In this document: positions 6,830 through 15,781 of the stretch, one piece after another
How positions within the stretch are numbered: the stretch's first letter is position 1
Layout of the letters: every line of letters starts with the position of its first letter
Assembly (NCBI RefSeq): GCF_030527935.1
Contig: NZ_JAUMZV010000018.1
Location: forward strand, 1 to 48,967
Length of the DNA: 48,967 nt
Origin: Kingella sp. (in: b-proteobacteria)
Lineage (GTDB): Bacteria; Pseudomonadota; Gammaproteobacteria; Burkholderiales; Neisseriaceae
Reading direction: 5' to 3'
Translations under genes and position numbers: made by a program
The notes under the pieces: generated by a model
Told to the model about the DNA's origin: nothing
What the model saw: only the letters and a program-made list of their open reading frames with translations
The model's database searches: none

Positions 6830-9613
6830 TCAAACGTGCGCGCGGCTTTCCCCTTTGCCGTCCACATTCTCGGCGCAGCGGGCGCACACGGTTTCATGCC
6901 CTGCCACCGTGCCTACGCTGGCCACATAATGCCAGCAGCGTTCGCATTTGGGCGCGGTGGATGCGGCTACTTGGGCGGCGAGTGCATCGCCTTGTTGCAG
7001 GCTGATTTTGGAAACCAGCATGGCAAAGCGCAACTCTTCGCCCAGCGTTTTCAGGCTGCCTAAAACAGGCTCGGGCGCGGTCAACACCACTTCCGCTTGC
7101 AGCGATGAGCCCACCGCTTTATCGGCGCGTAATGGCTCAATCGCCGCATTCACCACGGCGCGGGCTTCGCGGATGTGTCGCCATTTTTCCATCAGCGCGG
7201 CTTCGCTGGCGGGGTTCATCGGTGGAAAATCATGCCAAGTGTGATACAGCACGCTGTCTTCCTCGCCGCCGCCGATGATGTCCCACGCTTCTTCGGCGGT
7301 GAAACACAAAATGGGCGACATCAGCAACACCAAGCTGCGCGTGATGTGATACAGCGCAGTTTGCGCCGAGCGGCGGGCGTGGCTGTTGGTTTTGGTAGTG
7401 TATAGGCGGTCTTTCAGAATATCCAAATAGAACGCGCCCAAGTCTTCCGAACAGAATTGCACCAGCTCTTGCACGGCAAAGTGGAAGGCGTAGCGAGGAT
7501 AATGCTCGCCCGCCAATTTCTCTTGCAACTGCCGCGCCAACACCAGCGCGTAGCGGTCAATTTCCACCATATCGGCTTGTGACACAGCGTCTTCAATCGG
7601 GTTGAAATCGCTTAAATTGGCAAACAAGAACGCCAGCGTGTTGCGAATGCGGCGATAGCTTTCGGTAACGCGCTTTAAGATTTCTTTGGAAATTGCCAAA
7701 TCGCCCGAATAATCGGTTGCCGCTGCCCATAAACGCAGAATATCCGCGCCAAATTCGTTATAAACTTCTTGCGGCGCAACCACGTTGCCAATGGATTTGG
7801 ACATTTTGCGCCCGTTTTGGTCCACCACGAAGCCGTGTGTTAAAAGCTGTTTATACGGCGCGCGCCCAAATGCGGCGCAGCCTGTGAGCATGGACGATTG
7901 AAACCAGCCACGATGTTGGTCGCTGCCTTCTAGATACAAATCGGCAGGCCAAGCCAATTCTTCGCGCTGCTTCATCACGGAATAATGCGTGCTGCCTGAA
8001 TCAAACCACACGTCCATGGTGTCGGGCAGTTTGTCGTAGTGGGCGCAATCTTCGGGCGACAAAATATCGGCTTTGTCCAATTCAAACCATGCGTTGATGC
8101 CTTTTTCTTCAATTTTTTGCGCCACTTTTTCTAGCAATTCGGCGGAATTGGGGTGCAATTCGCCCGTTTCTTTGTGGGCAAAAAACACCATCGGCGTGCC
8201 CCAATAACGTTGGCGCGATACCACCCAATCGGGGCGTTGTTCAATCATGGCTTGCAGGCGGGCGCGTCCCCATGCGGGGAAAAATTCGGTGTCGTCCACG
8301 GCTTGCAGCGCATCGTTGCGCAACGTGTTGCCTTTTTTGCCCGCTTTGTCCATGCAGATAAACCATTGCGGCGTGGCACGGTAAATCAGCGGCGTTTTGT
8401 GTCGCCAGCAATGGGCGTAGCTGTGTTCCAGCTTGCTGTTGGCAAGCAATCGCTCGTTTTCTTGCAGCCATTCCAGCACCAGCGGATTGGCTTCCCACAC
8501 GGTTTTGCCCGCCAAGCGTTCCACGCTGCTGATGTATCGCCCTTGGTTGTTCACCCAGTTAATCAGCTCAATGCCGTATTGTTTGCAGATTAAATAGTCT
8601 TCCATACCGTGCGCGGGCGCGGTGTGCACCAAGCCTGTACCCGCATCGGTGGTAACGTGCTCGCCGTTTAAAATGGGAATGTCGCGGTCTAGGAAAGGGT
8701 GTTTGCACAGCAGATGATGCAGCTTGCTGCCTGTGGTTTCGGCGAGCACAGGGCAGCCTGAAAACGCATAGCGTTCCAATGCTTGCTCTGCCAAATCTTT
8801 TGCCAGCACCAGTTTGCCTTTGGGCGTGTCAATCAGTTGATACACGATGTCTGCGCCTGCGGAAATGGCTTGGCTGGCGGGCAGCGTCCACGGTGTCGTT
8901 GTCCAAATCACGGCAAAGGCTTCGCCTGCGATTTCAGGCTGCCCAAATGCTTGGGCAAGCGCGGCGGTGTCTTGGAAAGGATATGCCACGTCAATGGCGG
9001 GCGAAATTTTGTCTTTGTATTCCACTTCGGCTTCCGCCAGCGATGAGCCGCAATCCAAGCAAAATTGCACGGGTTTTTCGCCACGGAACAAATAGCCAGC
9101 GGAATAAATCTCGCCAATCATGCGCACGGTGTCAGCTTCGGTTTTGTAGTCCATGGTGCGATAGGGGTTTTCCCAGTCGCCCAACACGCCTAGGCGGATA
9201 AAGTCTTTTTTCTGGCGCGCGATTTGTTCAGACGCATATTCGCGGCATAGCTCGCGGAAACGGCTGGCGGGCATATCTTTGCCGTGCAGTTTTTCCACCA
9301 TCACTTCAATCGGCAGCCCGTGGCAATCCCACCCCGGCACATAAGGCGCGTCAAAACCTGCCAGCGTTTTGCTGCGGATAATAATGTCTTTCAAAATTTT
9401 GTTTACCGCATGCCCAATGTGAATGTCGCCGTTGGCATAGGGTGGGCCATCATGCAAAATAAATTTGGCGCGACCTTGGGCAATTTGGCGCAATTTTTGA
9501 TAGCGTTTTTCGTCCTGCCATTGCTTCACCCAAGCAGGCTCGCGTTTGGCAAGATTGCCACGCATGGGAAAGGGCGATTCGTAAAGATTAACGGTTTTGG
9601 AGTAATCGGTCAT
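6830..9613 (-). CDS. ileS: Isoleucyl-tRNA synthetase
   Basis: A class I aminoacyl-tRNA synthetase that charges tRNA-Ile and edits misactivated valine. HIGH is at residues 65-68 in GDIHIGHAVNKIL. KMSKS lies near residue 600 in GRKMSKSIGNVV. The editing (CP1) domain between them contains TTTPWTLPAS. The C-terminus has a CERCWHY...CARC zinc-binding module. 927 residues fits the bacterial short-type enzyme. ATG at 9613 starts MTDYSKTVNLYES, the family's normal N-terminus; the same frame stays open upstream only because it crosses a Correia-like element. No strong Shine-Dalgarno is visible (AGAG at about -12). Confidence 0.97.
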   Translation of the reverse strand: MTDYSKTVNLYESPFPMRGNLAKREPAWVKQWQDEKRYQKLRQIAQGRAKFILHDGPPYANGDIHIGHAVNKILKDIIIRSKTLAGFDAPYVPGWDCHGLPIEVMVEKLHGKDMPASRFRELCREYASEQIARQKKDFIRLGVLGDWENPYRTMDYKTEADTVRMIGEIYSAGYLFRGEKPVQFCLDCGSSLAEAEVEYKDKISPAIDVAYPFQDTAALAQAFGQPEIAGEAFAVIWTTTPWTLPASQAISAGADIVYQLIDTPKGKLVLAKDLAEQALERYAFSGCPVLAETTGSKLHHLLCKHPFLDRDIPILNGEHVTTDAGTGLVHTAPAHGMEDYLICKQYGIELINWVNNQGRYISSVERLAGKTVWEANPLVLEWLQENERLLANSKLEHSYAHCWRHKTPLIYRATPQWFICMDKAGKKGNTLRNDALQAVDDTEFFPAWGRARLQAMIEQRPDWVVSRQRYWGTPMVFFAHKETGELHPNSAELLEKVAQKIEEKGINAWFELDKADILSPEDCAHYDKLPDTMDVWFDSGSTHYSVMKQREELAWPADLYLEGSDQHRGWFQSSMLTGCAAFGRAPYKQLLTHGFVVDQNGRKMSKSIGNVVAPQEVYNEFGADILRLWAAATDYSGDLAISKEILKRVTESYRRIRNTLAFLFANLSDFNPIEDAVSQADMVEIDRYALVLARQLQEKLAGEHYPRYAFHFAVQELVQFCSEDLGAFYLDILKDRLYTTKTNSHARRSAQTALYHITRSLVLLMSPILCFTAEEAWDIIGGGEEDSVLYHTWHDFPPMNPASEAALMEKWRHIREARAVVNAAIEPLRADKAVGSSLQAEVVLTAPEPVLGSLKTLGEELRFAMLVSKISLQQGDALAAQVAASTAPKCERCWHYVASVGTVAGHETVCARCAENVDGKGESRAHV

Positions 9614-9645
9614 GGTGTTGGCTCTGTTGTATAAAAAAGAAATAA

Positions 9646-9802
9646 TATAGTCGTTCCACACAGCCTTAGACAAGGCGGCGAGCCGCAGATAGTACAAGTA
9701 GTACAGCAAAACTGGCTTTGTCCAAATCTCTGATTTGGCAACAAACCATTTCGCCCGTGGTGGACGAGCCAACGCCGTATAAGGCTGTGTGGGACGACTA
9801 TA
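9646..9802. mobile_element. Correia-like repeat enclosed element, intact copy
   Basis: 157 bp with terminal inverted repeats TATAGTCGTTCCACACAGCC and GGCTGTGTGGGACGACTATA. The interior GACAAGGCGGCGAGCCGCAG, then ATAGTACAAGTAGTAC, closely matches the core known from Neisseria Correia elements. The ends differ from the Neisseria TATAGTGGATTAA type. It lies 33 bp upstream of the ileS start, so its outward end could supply part of the promoter. Confidence 0.85.
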
Positions 9803-9935
9803 AACAGCGTTTCAGGCTGCCTGAAACAAGAAAATATCCATTTTACAAGCCTTTAACCATTGTGAAAAGCAAGCTGGGGCGATTGTTGGACAATATGGGC
9901 AGCAGCGATTTCATGTAAACCCAAGTTAATTTTAA

Positions 9936-9964
9936 TTACTTCGCGCTACATTTCGCTGTAAGAT
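9936..9964 (+). promoter_or_regulatory. Putative sigma-70 promoter of the MliC-like lipoprotein gene
   Basis: TTACTT and TAAGAT are separated by 17 bp, about 45 bp before the start codon. The -35 match is weak. Confidence 0.35.
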
Positions 9965-10009
9965 GCGCGCCGTTGCCATTTGGCAATATTCAACCCTTGG
10001 AGATTTACT

Positions 10010-10426
10010 ATGAATATCAAGCACGTTTCCTTGATTGCTATTTCTGCGCTGGCTTTGGCAGCTTGCGCGGGCAGCGAAAGCCCTTCGGCAAACAACGACC
10101 CCCGCGATAGCGCAATGGGCAATATGTCCATGAAGCAACAGCAAGCGATGAGCCCCAAAGTGGGCGGCAGCAAACGCTTTGAATGCGACAACGGCATGAC
10201 CGCCACTGTGAAATACAGCAGCGGCGCAATCAATCTTTCCGTGGACACCATGGGCAAATCTGCCGTGTTGAACCAAGCCGTGTCAGCATCGGGCGTGCGC
10301 TATGCGTCTAATAGCGCGTTCTATGGCAACCCTGCCGAATGGCACGAAAAAGCGGGGCGTGAAGCCTATTTTGAATTTAGCGGCTCGGACGGTGGCGTGG
10401 TGAATACGAACTGCGTGGCTAAATAA
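10010..10426 (+). CDS. Lipoprotein with an MliC-type lysozyme-inhibitor domain
   Basis: A predicted periplasm-facing lipoprotein that would protect peptidoglycan from c-type lysozyme. The signal peptide ends with lipobox LAAC/A (Cys at about residue 19). The mature part has a Ser/Asn/Met-rich linker, then an MliC-like fold: FECDNGMTATVKY with the first Cys, the family hallmark SASGVRY, a Trp-containing NPAEWHEKAG segment, and the final Cys in VNTNC that should pair with the first. 138 residues in total. The start is the ATG after GGAGATTTACT, preferred to an in-frame ATG 10 codons earlier. Followed by a strong terminator, so monocistronic. Confidence 0.8.
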   Translation: MNIKHVSLIAISALALAACAGSESPSANNDPRDSAMGNMSMKQQQAMSPKVGGSKRFECDNGMTATVKYSSGAINLSVDTMGKSAVLNQAVSASGVRYASNSAFYGNPAEWHEKAGREAYFEFSGSDGGVVNTNCVAK

Positions 10427-10460
10427 TTGAACTTTTGGGCGCATTTGCCCATCATCTCTC

Positions 10461-10504
10461 AACCGATTTCAGCACCTGCAACATGGTGCGAAATCGGTTT
10501 TTTG
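10461..10504 (+). terminator. Rho-independent terminator
   Basis: AACCGATTTC-A-GCACC pairs with GGTGC-GAAATCGGTT and is followed by a T run. It is independent of DUS and ends the MliC-like gene. Confidence 0.8.
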
Positions 10505-10582
10505 GTGCAATGCGTTTTCGGTTTTCAGGCTGCCTAAATGGTTTCAGGCTGCCTAACTATTGTTAAAGTATCGTAAAGATTA

Positions 10583-10591
10583 TGCTACAAT
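10583..10591 (+). promoter_or_regulatory. Putative extended -10 promoter of the thiB transcript
   Basis: TGCTACAAT is an extended -10 element, about 80 bp before the riboswitch. No good -35 is seen. The same TGCTACAAT is found before the response-regulator gene at 43155. Confidence 0.45.
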
Positions 10592-10667
10592 ACACTCGTT
10601 ATCCGCGTTTAAAAACACGCGGAACAATTTTGTTACACCGTTTTCAGGCTGCCTAGCCTGTAAACAA

Positions 10668-10749
10668 AATTAGTCGGGGTGCTGCGCAAGCGGCTGAGAA
10701 AACACCCGTGAACCTGGCACAGGTAATGCTGGCGTAGGAAACTAATTAA
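10668..10749 (+). promoter_or_regulatory. TPP riboswitch (THI element)
   Basis: The closing stem pairs TTAGT with ACTAA. Inside are the conserved parts of the thiamin-pyrophosphate aptamer in order: GGGGTGC, GCTGAGAAAACACCC, GTGAACCTG, CAGGTAATGCTGGCG and TAGGAAA. It sits between a promoter and the thiamine-binding protein gene and should switch it off when TPP is plentiful. The expression platform is short: a hairpin (CGCCATTTGCCGTGTTGCGCAAATGGCG) follows at about 10780-10808 with a T run after it, which suggests transcription termination. Confidence 0.93.
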
Positions 10750-10779
10750 AACAACTGTTTATGTTGATTGATTAACCCA

Positions 10780-10816
10780 TCGCCATTTGCCGTGTTGCGC
10801 AAATGGCGATTTTTTA
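10780..10816 (+). terminator. Probable riboswitch expression-platform terminator
   Basis: CGCCATTTGC and GCAAATGGCG form a 10-bp stem followed by ATTTTTTATC. It lies between the TPP aptamer and the thiB ribosome binding site, so ligand-dependent transcription termination is the simplest model. Confidence 0.7.
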
Positions 10817-10832
10817 TCACAGGAGAAACATC

Positions 10833-11840
10833 ATGAAACGGGTTCATTTTAGTGTGCTGACTTTGTCGCTGTTTTTAAGCCATGCGGCTTGGGCGCAAAC
10901 GGAAGTGCGGCTGGCTGTAAGCGAGTCTTTTGATTTGCCCAAGCCTGTTATCGCGCAATTTGAGCAGCAAAACGATGCCAAGGTTTCCATTGTGAAACTG
11001 GGCAGCGGCAATGAAATGTTAAACCGCTTGATTTTAAGCAAAAAATCGCCATTAGCCGATGCGGTGTTTGGGTTGGATAACAATTCATCCGCCAAAGCGC
11101 AAGCGGCAGGCATTTTGGCGGCGCAACAACCGCAAAGCAAGGCAACAGCGGTTTCTATTTCGCACGTTTTGGCGGTGGATTTTAGCTTTGTAACATTAAA
11201 CTATGATAAACAATGGTTTGCAAAAAATAATCTGCCCTTGCCTAAAACATTGGATGAATTAGCACAGCCCAAATACAAAAATTTGGTCGCCGTGCCCAGC
11301 CCTGCTACATCCACCCCTGGGTTGGCGTTTTTATTGGCAAATATCAGCGGCTTGGGCGAAGCCAATGCGTTCAAATGGTGGGGGCAAATGCGGCAAAATG
11401 GCATGAAAATCACCAAAGGTTGGTCGCAAGCGTATTACACCGAATTTACGCTCAACGGCGGCTCTCGCCCGATTATCGTGGGCTATGCCACCAGCCCTGC
11501 GGCAGAAGTGTTTTACAGCGAAGGCAAGCTCAAATCGCCCAATATGGGCAACCTGTTTTTGCACGGCGGCAGCTATTTGCAAATTGAAGGCGCGGCGGTG
11601 TTAAACCAAGCCAAGCAGCCTGAAATGGCGGCGAAGCTGGTGCAATATTTGCAAAGCCCTGCGGTGCAAGATGCGGTGATGACTTCCATGTGGGTTTATC
11701 CTGCGGTAAAAGGAACGAAAGCGCATCCTATTGCGGTTCATGCTTCTACGCCCAAAGATGCCAAGCTGTTGCCTGCGGCGCAAGTGAACAGCAAGCAAAA
11801 AGATTGGGTGGCAAAATGGACGCGCGTGGTGTTGAAATGA
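10833..11840 (+). CDS. thiB: Thiamine ABC transporter, periplasmic binding protein
   Basis: A periplasmic receptor delivering thiamine or TPP to an inner-membrane ABC importer. It has a cleavable signal peptide (MKRVHFS... to AAWA/Q, about 22 residues). The mature protein matches the ThiB group: VRLAVSESFD at the start, GSGNEMLNRLI, FGLDNNSS, and a conserved WGQMRQNGMKITKGWSQAYY segment with the aromatic residues expected at the ligand site. 335 residues. The ATG follows CAGGAGAAACATC; the upstream in-frame ATG is in the platform hairpin. The TPP riboswitch upstream independently supports the function. thiP and thiQ are not next to it, which is unusual. Confidence 0.92.
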   Translation: MKRVHFSVLTLSLFLSHAAWAQTEVRLAVSESFDLPKPVIAQFEQQNDAKVSIVKLGSGNEMLNRLILSKKSPLADAVFGLDNNSSAKAQAAGILAAQQPQSKATAVSISHVLAVDFSFVTLNYDKQWFAKNNLPLPKTLDELAQPKYKNLVAVPSPATSTPGLAFLLANISGLGEANAFKWWGQMRQNGMKITKGWSQAYYTEFTLNGGSRPIIVGYATSPAAEVFYSEGKLKSPNMGNLFLHGGSYLQIEGAAVLNQAKQPEMAAKLVQYLQSPAVQDAVMTSMWVYPAVKGTKAHPIAVHASTPKDAKLLPAAQVNSKQKDWVAKWTRVVLK

Positions 11841-11873
11841 TTGGCTGAAATGATTTAAGGTTGCCTGAAAATG

Positions 11874-11903
11874 AAAAAGGTATCCGTTTTGGATACCTTT
11901 TTT
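11874..11903. terminator. Bidirectional terminator between thiB and polA
   Basis: AAAAAGGTATCC and GGATACCTTTTTT form a near-perfect stem with a GTTTT loop. It has an A tract on one side and a T tract on the other, so it can serve both convergent genes. Confidence 0.85.
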
Positions 11904-11912
11904 GTAGCACAG

Positions 11913-14690
11913 TTAATGCGCATCATCCCAATTTTTGCCTATACCCACTTCGGCAACCAGCGGCACATTCAACACATCTTCGCCCACGCTCGCCATCAGC
12001 GCAGGAATATTCTGCACTATCATTTCTTGCTCATTTTCTGGCACTTCAAACACCAATTCATCATGCACTTGCATGGTCAAACGTGTTTTCAGGCTGCCTG
12101 AAAGCAGAAAACCATCCACCGCAATCATGGCGCGTTTGATTAAATCAGAAGCCGTGCCTTGCATCGGCGCATTGATGGCGGCGCGTTCTGCGCCTGCGCG
12201 CGCTTGCGCGTTTTTAGCATGAATATCAGGCAGATACAGCCGTCGCCCAAACAGTGTTTCCACATAACCCAAATCCGCCGCTTGCTCTTTGGTGCGCTGC
12301 ATATAATCCGCCACGCCCGTATATCGCGCAAAATAGCGTTTGATAAACATATCGGCGGATGCGTTATCAATCCCCAGCGATTTTGCCAAACCATAGCTGC
12401 TCATGCCGTAAATCAAACCAAAGTTAATGGTTTTGGCATAACGCCGCTGCTCAGGCGTAATGTTTTCAGGCTGCATCCCAAACACTTCGGCAGCGGTGCG
12501 GCGGTGCACATCTTCGCCGTTTTTAAATGCTTCAATCAACGTGGTATCACCGCTTAAATGCGCCATGATGCGCAGCTCAATTTGCGAATAATCGGCAGAC
12601 ACAATCACGCTGTTTTCAGGTGCAATAAACGCTCGGCGCACACGTCGCCCTTCGCTGGTGCGGATGGGAATGTTTTGCAGATTGGGATTATTGCTCGCCA
12701 GTCGCCCCGTAATCGCCACCGCTTGCGCGTAATTGGTGTGAACGCGGTGGGTGGTGGGGTTAATCATTTCAGGCAGTTTATCGGTGTAGGTGGATTTGAG
12801 TTTCGCTAAACTGCGGTTTTGCAAGATGATTTTTGGCAAAGGATAATCCATCGCCAGCTGCTCCAACACCGCTTCATTGGTGGAAATACCGCCTGTGCTG
12901 GTTTTTTTTAGCCCTTTGGTGGGAATGCCTAATTTGGTAAACAAGATTTCTTGCAGCTGCTTGGGCGAGTTTAAATTAAACGGTTGCCCTGCTAAATGAT
13001 AGGCTTGCTGTTCCAGTTTCAACAATTCCGCGCCCAATTCCGCGCTTTGCTGCGCCAATTCTGCGCGGTCAATCAACACACCGTTGCGTTCCATGTGAAA
13101 CAATACCTGCGCCACAGGCAACTCCATGATTTCATACATTTTGCGCTGTTCATCACTCATTTGCGTTTTCAAATGCGCTTCAATGCGCAAGGCAAAATCC
13201 GCATCTTGGCAGGCGTATTCCGTTGCCTGATCCACCGCCACATCGGCAAACGAAATTTGCTTCGCGCCTTTGCCACACAGGCTTTCGTATGTAATCGTTT
13301 CCAAGCCCAGCCAACGCTGCGCCAATTCATCCAAACCATGCCCCAAATGGCTTTCCAACACATACGAAGCCAACATCGCATCGCCTGCAATCCCTTGCAA
13401 CTGAATGCCCTGATTAGCGAAAACGTGTTGGTCGTATTTTAAATTTTGCCCAATTTTGTGCAGCGATTGGCTTTCTAAATACGGTTTCAGGCTGCCTAAC
13501 AGCGTTTCGCGGTTTAATTGCTGTTCGGCAAACGTGTGGCTAATAGGAATATACACCGCTTCGCCAGCGGCAAAAGCCATGCTGATGCCCACAAGCTGTG
13601 CGCTCATCGGGTCTAGCGATGTAGTTTCCGTATCCAAGCCGATTTGCTGCGCAGCGTCTAATTTGTTTAACAATTCATCCAACTGCGCTTGCGTGGTAAT
13701 GGCTTGGTAATTCAGTTTTTCGGGTTTGGGCGCAAGCGTGATTTCAGGCTGCCTTTGCGCATTGAATGCGGCTTGCGTGCCTATATCATCGGCAGCAAAT
13801 AAATCATCACTTTCTTGGCTAGATAATTGATTTTCCGCTTCTTTTAGCCATGTTTTAAAGCCCAGCTCACGAAAATGCACCGCCAACTGCGCCCACTTAG
13901 GTGCGCTGCACCGCAAATCATCCACGCCATTAGGCAATTCGCTGAACAAATCCACATCGGTTTTAATCGTTACCAATTCATACGACAACGGCAGTTGCGG
14001 CAAAGCAGCGCGCAAATTTTCGCCAATCTTGCCTTTAAATTCATCGGCTCGCTGCATGATATTTTCCAGCGAGCCAAACTCTGCCAACCATTTTGCCGCC
14101 GTTTTTTCGCCGCATTTTTCCACCCCTGGCACGTTGTCTACTTTATCGCCCATCAGCGCAAGAAAATCACGGATTTGGTTGGGATGCACGCCAAATTTGT
14201 TGAATACACCCGCTTCGTCCAGCGTTTCATTTTTCATGGTATTTACCAGCGTGATGCGTTCGCTCACAAGCTGCGCCATATCTTTATCGCCTGTGGATAT
14301 AATCACGCGCATATCCGCATTTTCTGCCTGCTTTGCCAGCGTACCAATCACATCATCCGCTTCTACACCGCTGATTTTTAATACTTTCCAGCCCATCAAT
14401 TCCACCAATTCAGGCAGTATATCGGCCTGCGGACGCAAATCATCAGGCATGGGCGGGCGCGTGGCTTTGTAGTCAGGAAACAGCGTATGGCGGAAATTTT
14501 TGCCTTTGGCATCAAACACACAAGCGCAGTAATCATGCGGCGTTTCAGCGCGCAAACGGCGCAGCATATTCAACACGCCATAAACGGCATTGGTTGGCGT
14601 GCCATCAGGTGCAGAAAGGTGGGTCATGGCGTAAAACGCGCGATAAAGATAGGACGAACCGTCCACCAAGAGCAAAGTTTTTGTGGTCAT
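11913..14690 (-). CDS. polA: DNA polymerase I
   Basis: A replication and repair polymerase that removes RNA primers and fills gaps. The N-terminal 5'-3' exonuclease (about residues 1-290) starts LLLVDGSSYLYRAFYAM and has VEADDVIG, STGDKD and GDKVDNVPGV. The middle 3'-5' exonuclease (about 335-520) keeps the catalytic GLDTETTSLDP acidic pair, so proofreading should be intact. The polymerase domain has motif A VSADYSQIELR, motif B RRYAKTINFGLIYGM and motif C MQVHDELVFEV. 925 residues. The ATG at 14690 is preferred to a TTG two codons upstream. Convergent with thiB. Confidence 0.97.
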   Translation of the reverse strand: MTTKTLLLVDGSSYLYRAFYAMTHLSAPDGTPTNAVYGVLNMLRRLRAETPHDYCACVFDAKGKNFRHTLFPDYKATRPPMPDDLRPQADILPELVELMGWKVLKISGVEADDVIGTLAKQAENADMRVIISTGDKDMAQLVSERITLVNTMKNETLDEAGVFNKFGVHPNQIRDFLALMGDKVDNVPGVEKCGEKTAAKWLAEFGSLENIMQRADEFKGKIGENLRAALPQLPLSYELVTIKTDVDLFSELPNGVDDLRCSAPKWAQLAVHFRELGFKTWLKEAENQLSSQESDDLFAADDIGTQAAFNAQRQPEITLAPKPEKLNYQAITTQAQLDELLNKLDAAQQIGLDTETTSLDPMSAQLVGISMAFAAGEAVYIPISHTFAEQQLNRETLLGSLKPYLESQSLHKIGQNLKYDQHVFANQGIQLQGIAGDAMLASYVLESHLGHGLDELAQRWLGLETITYESLCGKGAKQISFADVAVDQATEYACQDADFALRIEAHLKTQMSDEQRKMYEIMELPVAQVLFHMERNGVLIDRAELAQQSAELGAELLKLEQQAYHLAGQPFNLNSPKQLQEILFTKLGIPTKGLKKTSTGGISTNEAVLEQLAMDYPLPKIILQNRSLAKLKSTYTDKLPEMINPTTHRVHTNYAQAVAITGRLASNNPNLQNIPIRTSEGRRVRRAFIAPENSVIVSADYSQIELRIMAHLSGDTTLIEAFKNGEDVHRRTAAEVFGMQPENITPEQRRYAKTINFGLIYGMSSYGLAKSLGIDNASADMFIKRYFARYTGVADYMQRTKEQAADLGYVETLFGRRLYLPDIHAKNAQARAGAERAAINAPMQGTASDLIKRAMIAVDGFLLSGSLKTRLTMQVHDELVFEVPENEQEMIVQNIPALMASVGEDVLNVPLVAEVGIGKNWDDAH

Positions 14691-14702
14691 TTTCAATACT
14701 CA

Positions 14703-14734
14703 TAAAAAAGCTGCCTAAAACCATTCTAGGCAGC
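14703..14734 (-). terminator. Rho-independent terminator of the small hypothetical gene
   Basis: On the minus strand GCTGCCTA and TAGGCAGC form the stem, followed by TTTTTT. Half of the stem is a DUS, so the uptake sequence has been built into a proper intrinsic terminator. Confidence 0.75.
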
Positions 14735-14746
14735 CTGAAAATCAGT

Positions 14747-14941
14747 TTATGCAAACAATTTGGCAAATGCTTTTTTCAAATCATCATCGGTAAGCGGCAA
14801 ACATTTGCGAATATCTTCAAATGAAAGCGAACCCACAATTTGATTCACTTTATGCTCTTCCGCGCCCAATTTTTTCAATTTAGCCACCAGCATTTGCCCA
14901 ACCATAGATTCCAACGCTTCTTGACCTTCTGCTGAATTCAT
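14747..14941 (-). CDS. Small hypothetical protein, 64 residues
   Basis: I do not recognise the family. The frame has a good ribosome site (AAAGGATG, 6-8 bp before ATG) and its own intrinsic terminator. The sequence is amphipathic and helical: MNSAEGQEALESMVGQML, then a basic AKLKKLGAEEHK stretch, and an end (LTDDDLKKAFAKLFA) like a small helical bundle. There is no signal peptide, Cys or membrane helix, so it is probably cytosolic. It lies between polA and a predicted periplasmic protein gene on the same strand, but the terminator separates it from polA. Confidence 0.65.
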   Translation of the reverse strand: MNSAEGQEALESMVGQMLVAKLKKLGAEEHKVNQIVGSLSFEDIRKCLPLTDDDLKKAFAKLFA

Positions 14942-15037
14942 TTTTCATCCTTTCAACTAAACAGTAACCAATGATAATGGCTGTTATTATAACAATAATC
15001 TGATTGATTTGTTTCACTATTTCTGTTTTCAGGCTGC

Positions 15038-15571
15038 CTAGTAACGGCGCAATTCTTCTTGCAATGCCTGCATATTTTTAATTCGGTCAGCCACTTGCAT
15101 ACCAAAGCGTTTAATCGCCGCATCATTTTTCGCTTTGCCTGCCTTAACCAAATTATTTTGCGCTGTTAACAGTGCGTTTTTTTCACGGCTGATTTCTTGT
15201 TGCAATACTTCGCGCTGCGTTAATTTTTTTGGTTCGGGCAGCGAAACAATTTTCGCAAGCTGGCTGGGAATGCGCATATTGGTGTGGAATGTGGCAACTT
15301 GGTTGCGCAAATTAGCTTGCACCTTGTTATTTGTAGCCGCATCAGGAACGGGGGGCAACAAAACCGTATCGTTAAACAACTGGCTAGAATCTTGCCACAC
15401 GCGGCTAATCTCATCATCAATCACTTGTGGCACACTAGCAGAAATAGACGCAACCGCAGGCGCAGAAGCGGGTTCAGATGCTGCTTCTATGTTTGTTTTT
15501 GCGGTTTCAGCTTGGGCGATGTGGATAAAACTTGCTGCTGCAAGGCATACCAACCATTTCAATTTCATCAT
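15038..15571 (-). CDS. Predicted periplasmic protein of unknown function
   Basis: A signal peptide is clear: MMKLKWLVCLAAASFIHIAQA, with cleavage after AQA/E. The mature protein of about 156 residues begins with an Ala/Ser/Pro-rich linker (residues 30-50). It then has a region with no known motif and a C-terminal helical part from about residue 115 (REVLQQEISREKNALL, then ALQEELRRY) with a heptad-like pattern suggesting a coiled coil. The family is not recognised. The start ATG-ATG comes directly after a DUS and no clear Shine-Dalgarno is present. The DUS at the 3' end overlaps the stop region. Confidence 0.65.
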   Translation of the reverse strand: MMKLKWLVCLAAASFIHIAQAETAKTNIEAASEPASAPAVASISASVPQVIDDEISRVWQDSSQLFNDTVLLPPVPDAATNNKVQANLRNQVATFHTNMRIPSQLAKIVSLPEPKKLTQREVLQQEISREKNALLTAQNNLVKAGKAKNDAAIKRFGMQVADRIKNMQALQEELRRY

Positions 15572-15781
15572 GTTTTCAGGCTGCCTATGTGGATAACTAT
15601 TAACAATAACATCATATCAAAATTACACTTTTCATGCTGCCTGAAACCGCCGTTCATCCGCCATTTTTAGAAAACTTTGCATTATTAACCTTTTTTTATT
15701 TTTATTTACTTCAATCAGTTGCTTTAAGCCTAATCCCAATTTCTATCCTTTAATGCTTATCTTGATGGCTTTTGTAGTCAT

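Noticed and set aside
9614..9772. 53-codon N-terminal extension of ileS
   Set aside because: It translates the Correia-like element; the family begins at MTDYSKTVNLYES.
9803..9918. Plus-strand frame ending in KSKLGRLLDNMGSSDFM
   Set aside because: Opens inside the Correia-like element, has no ribosome site and no recognisable family; a small decayed gene end cannot be excluded.
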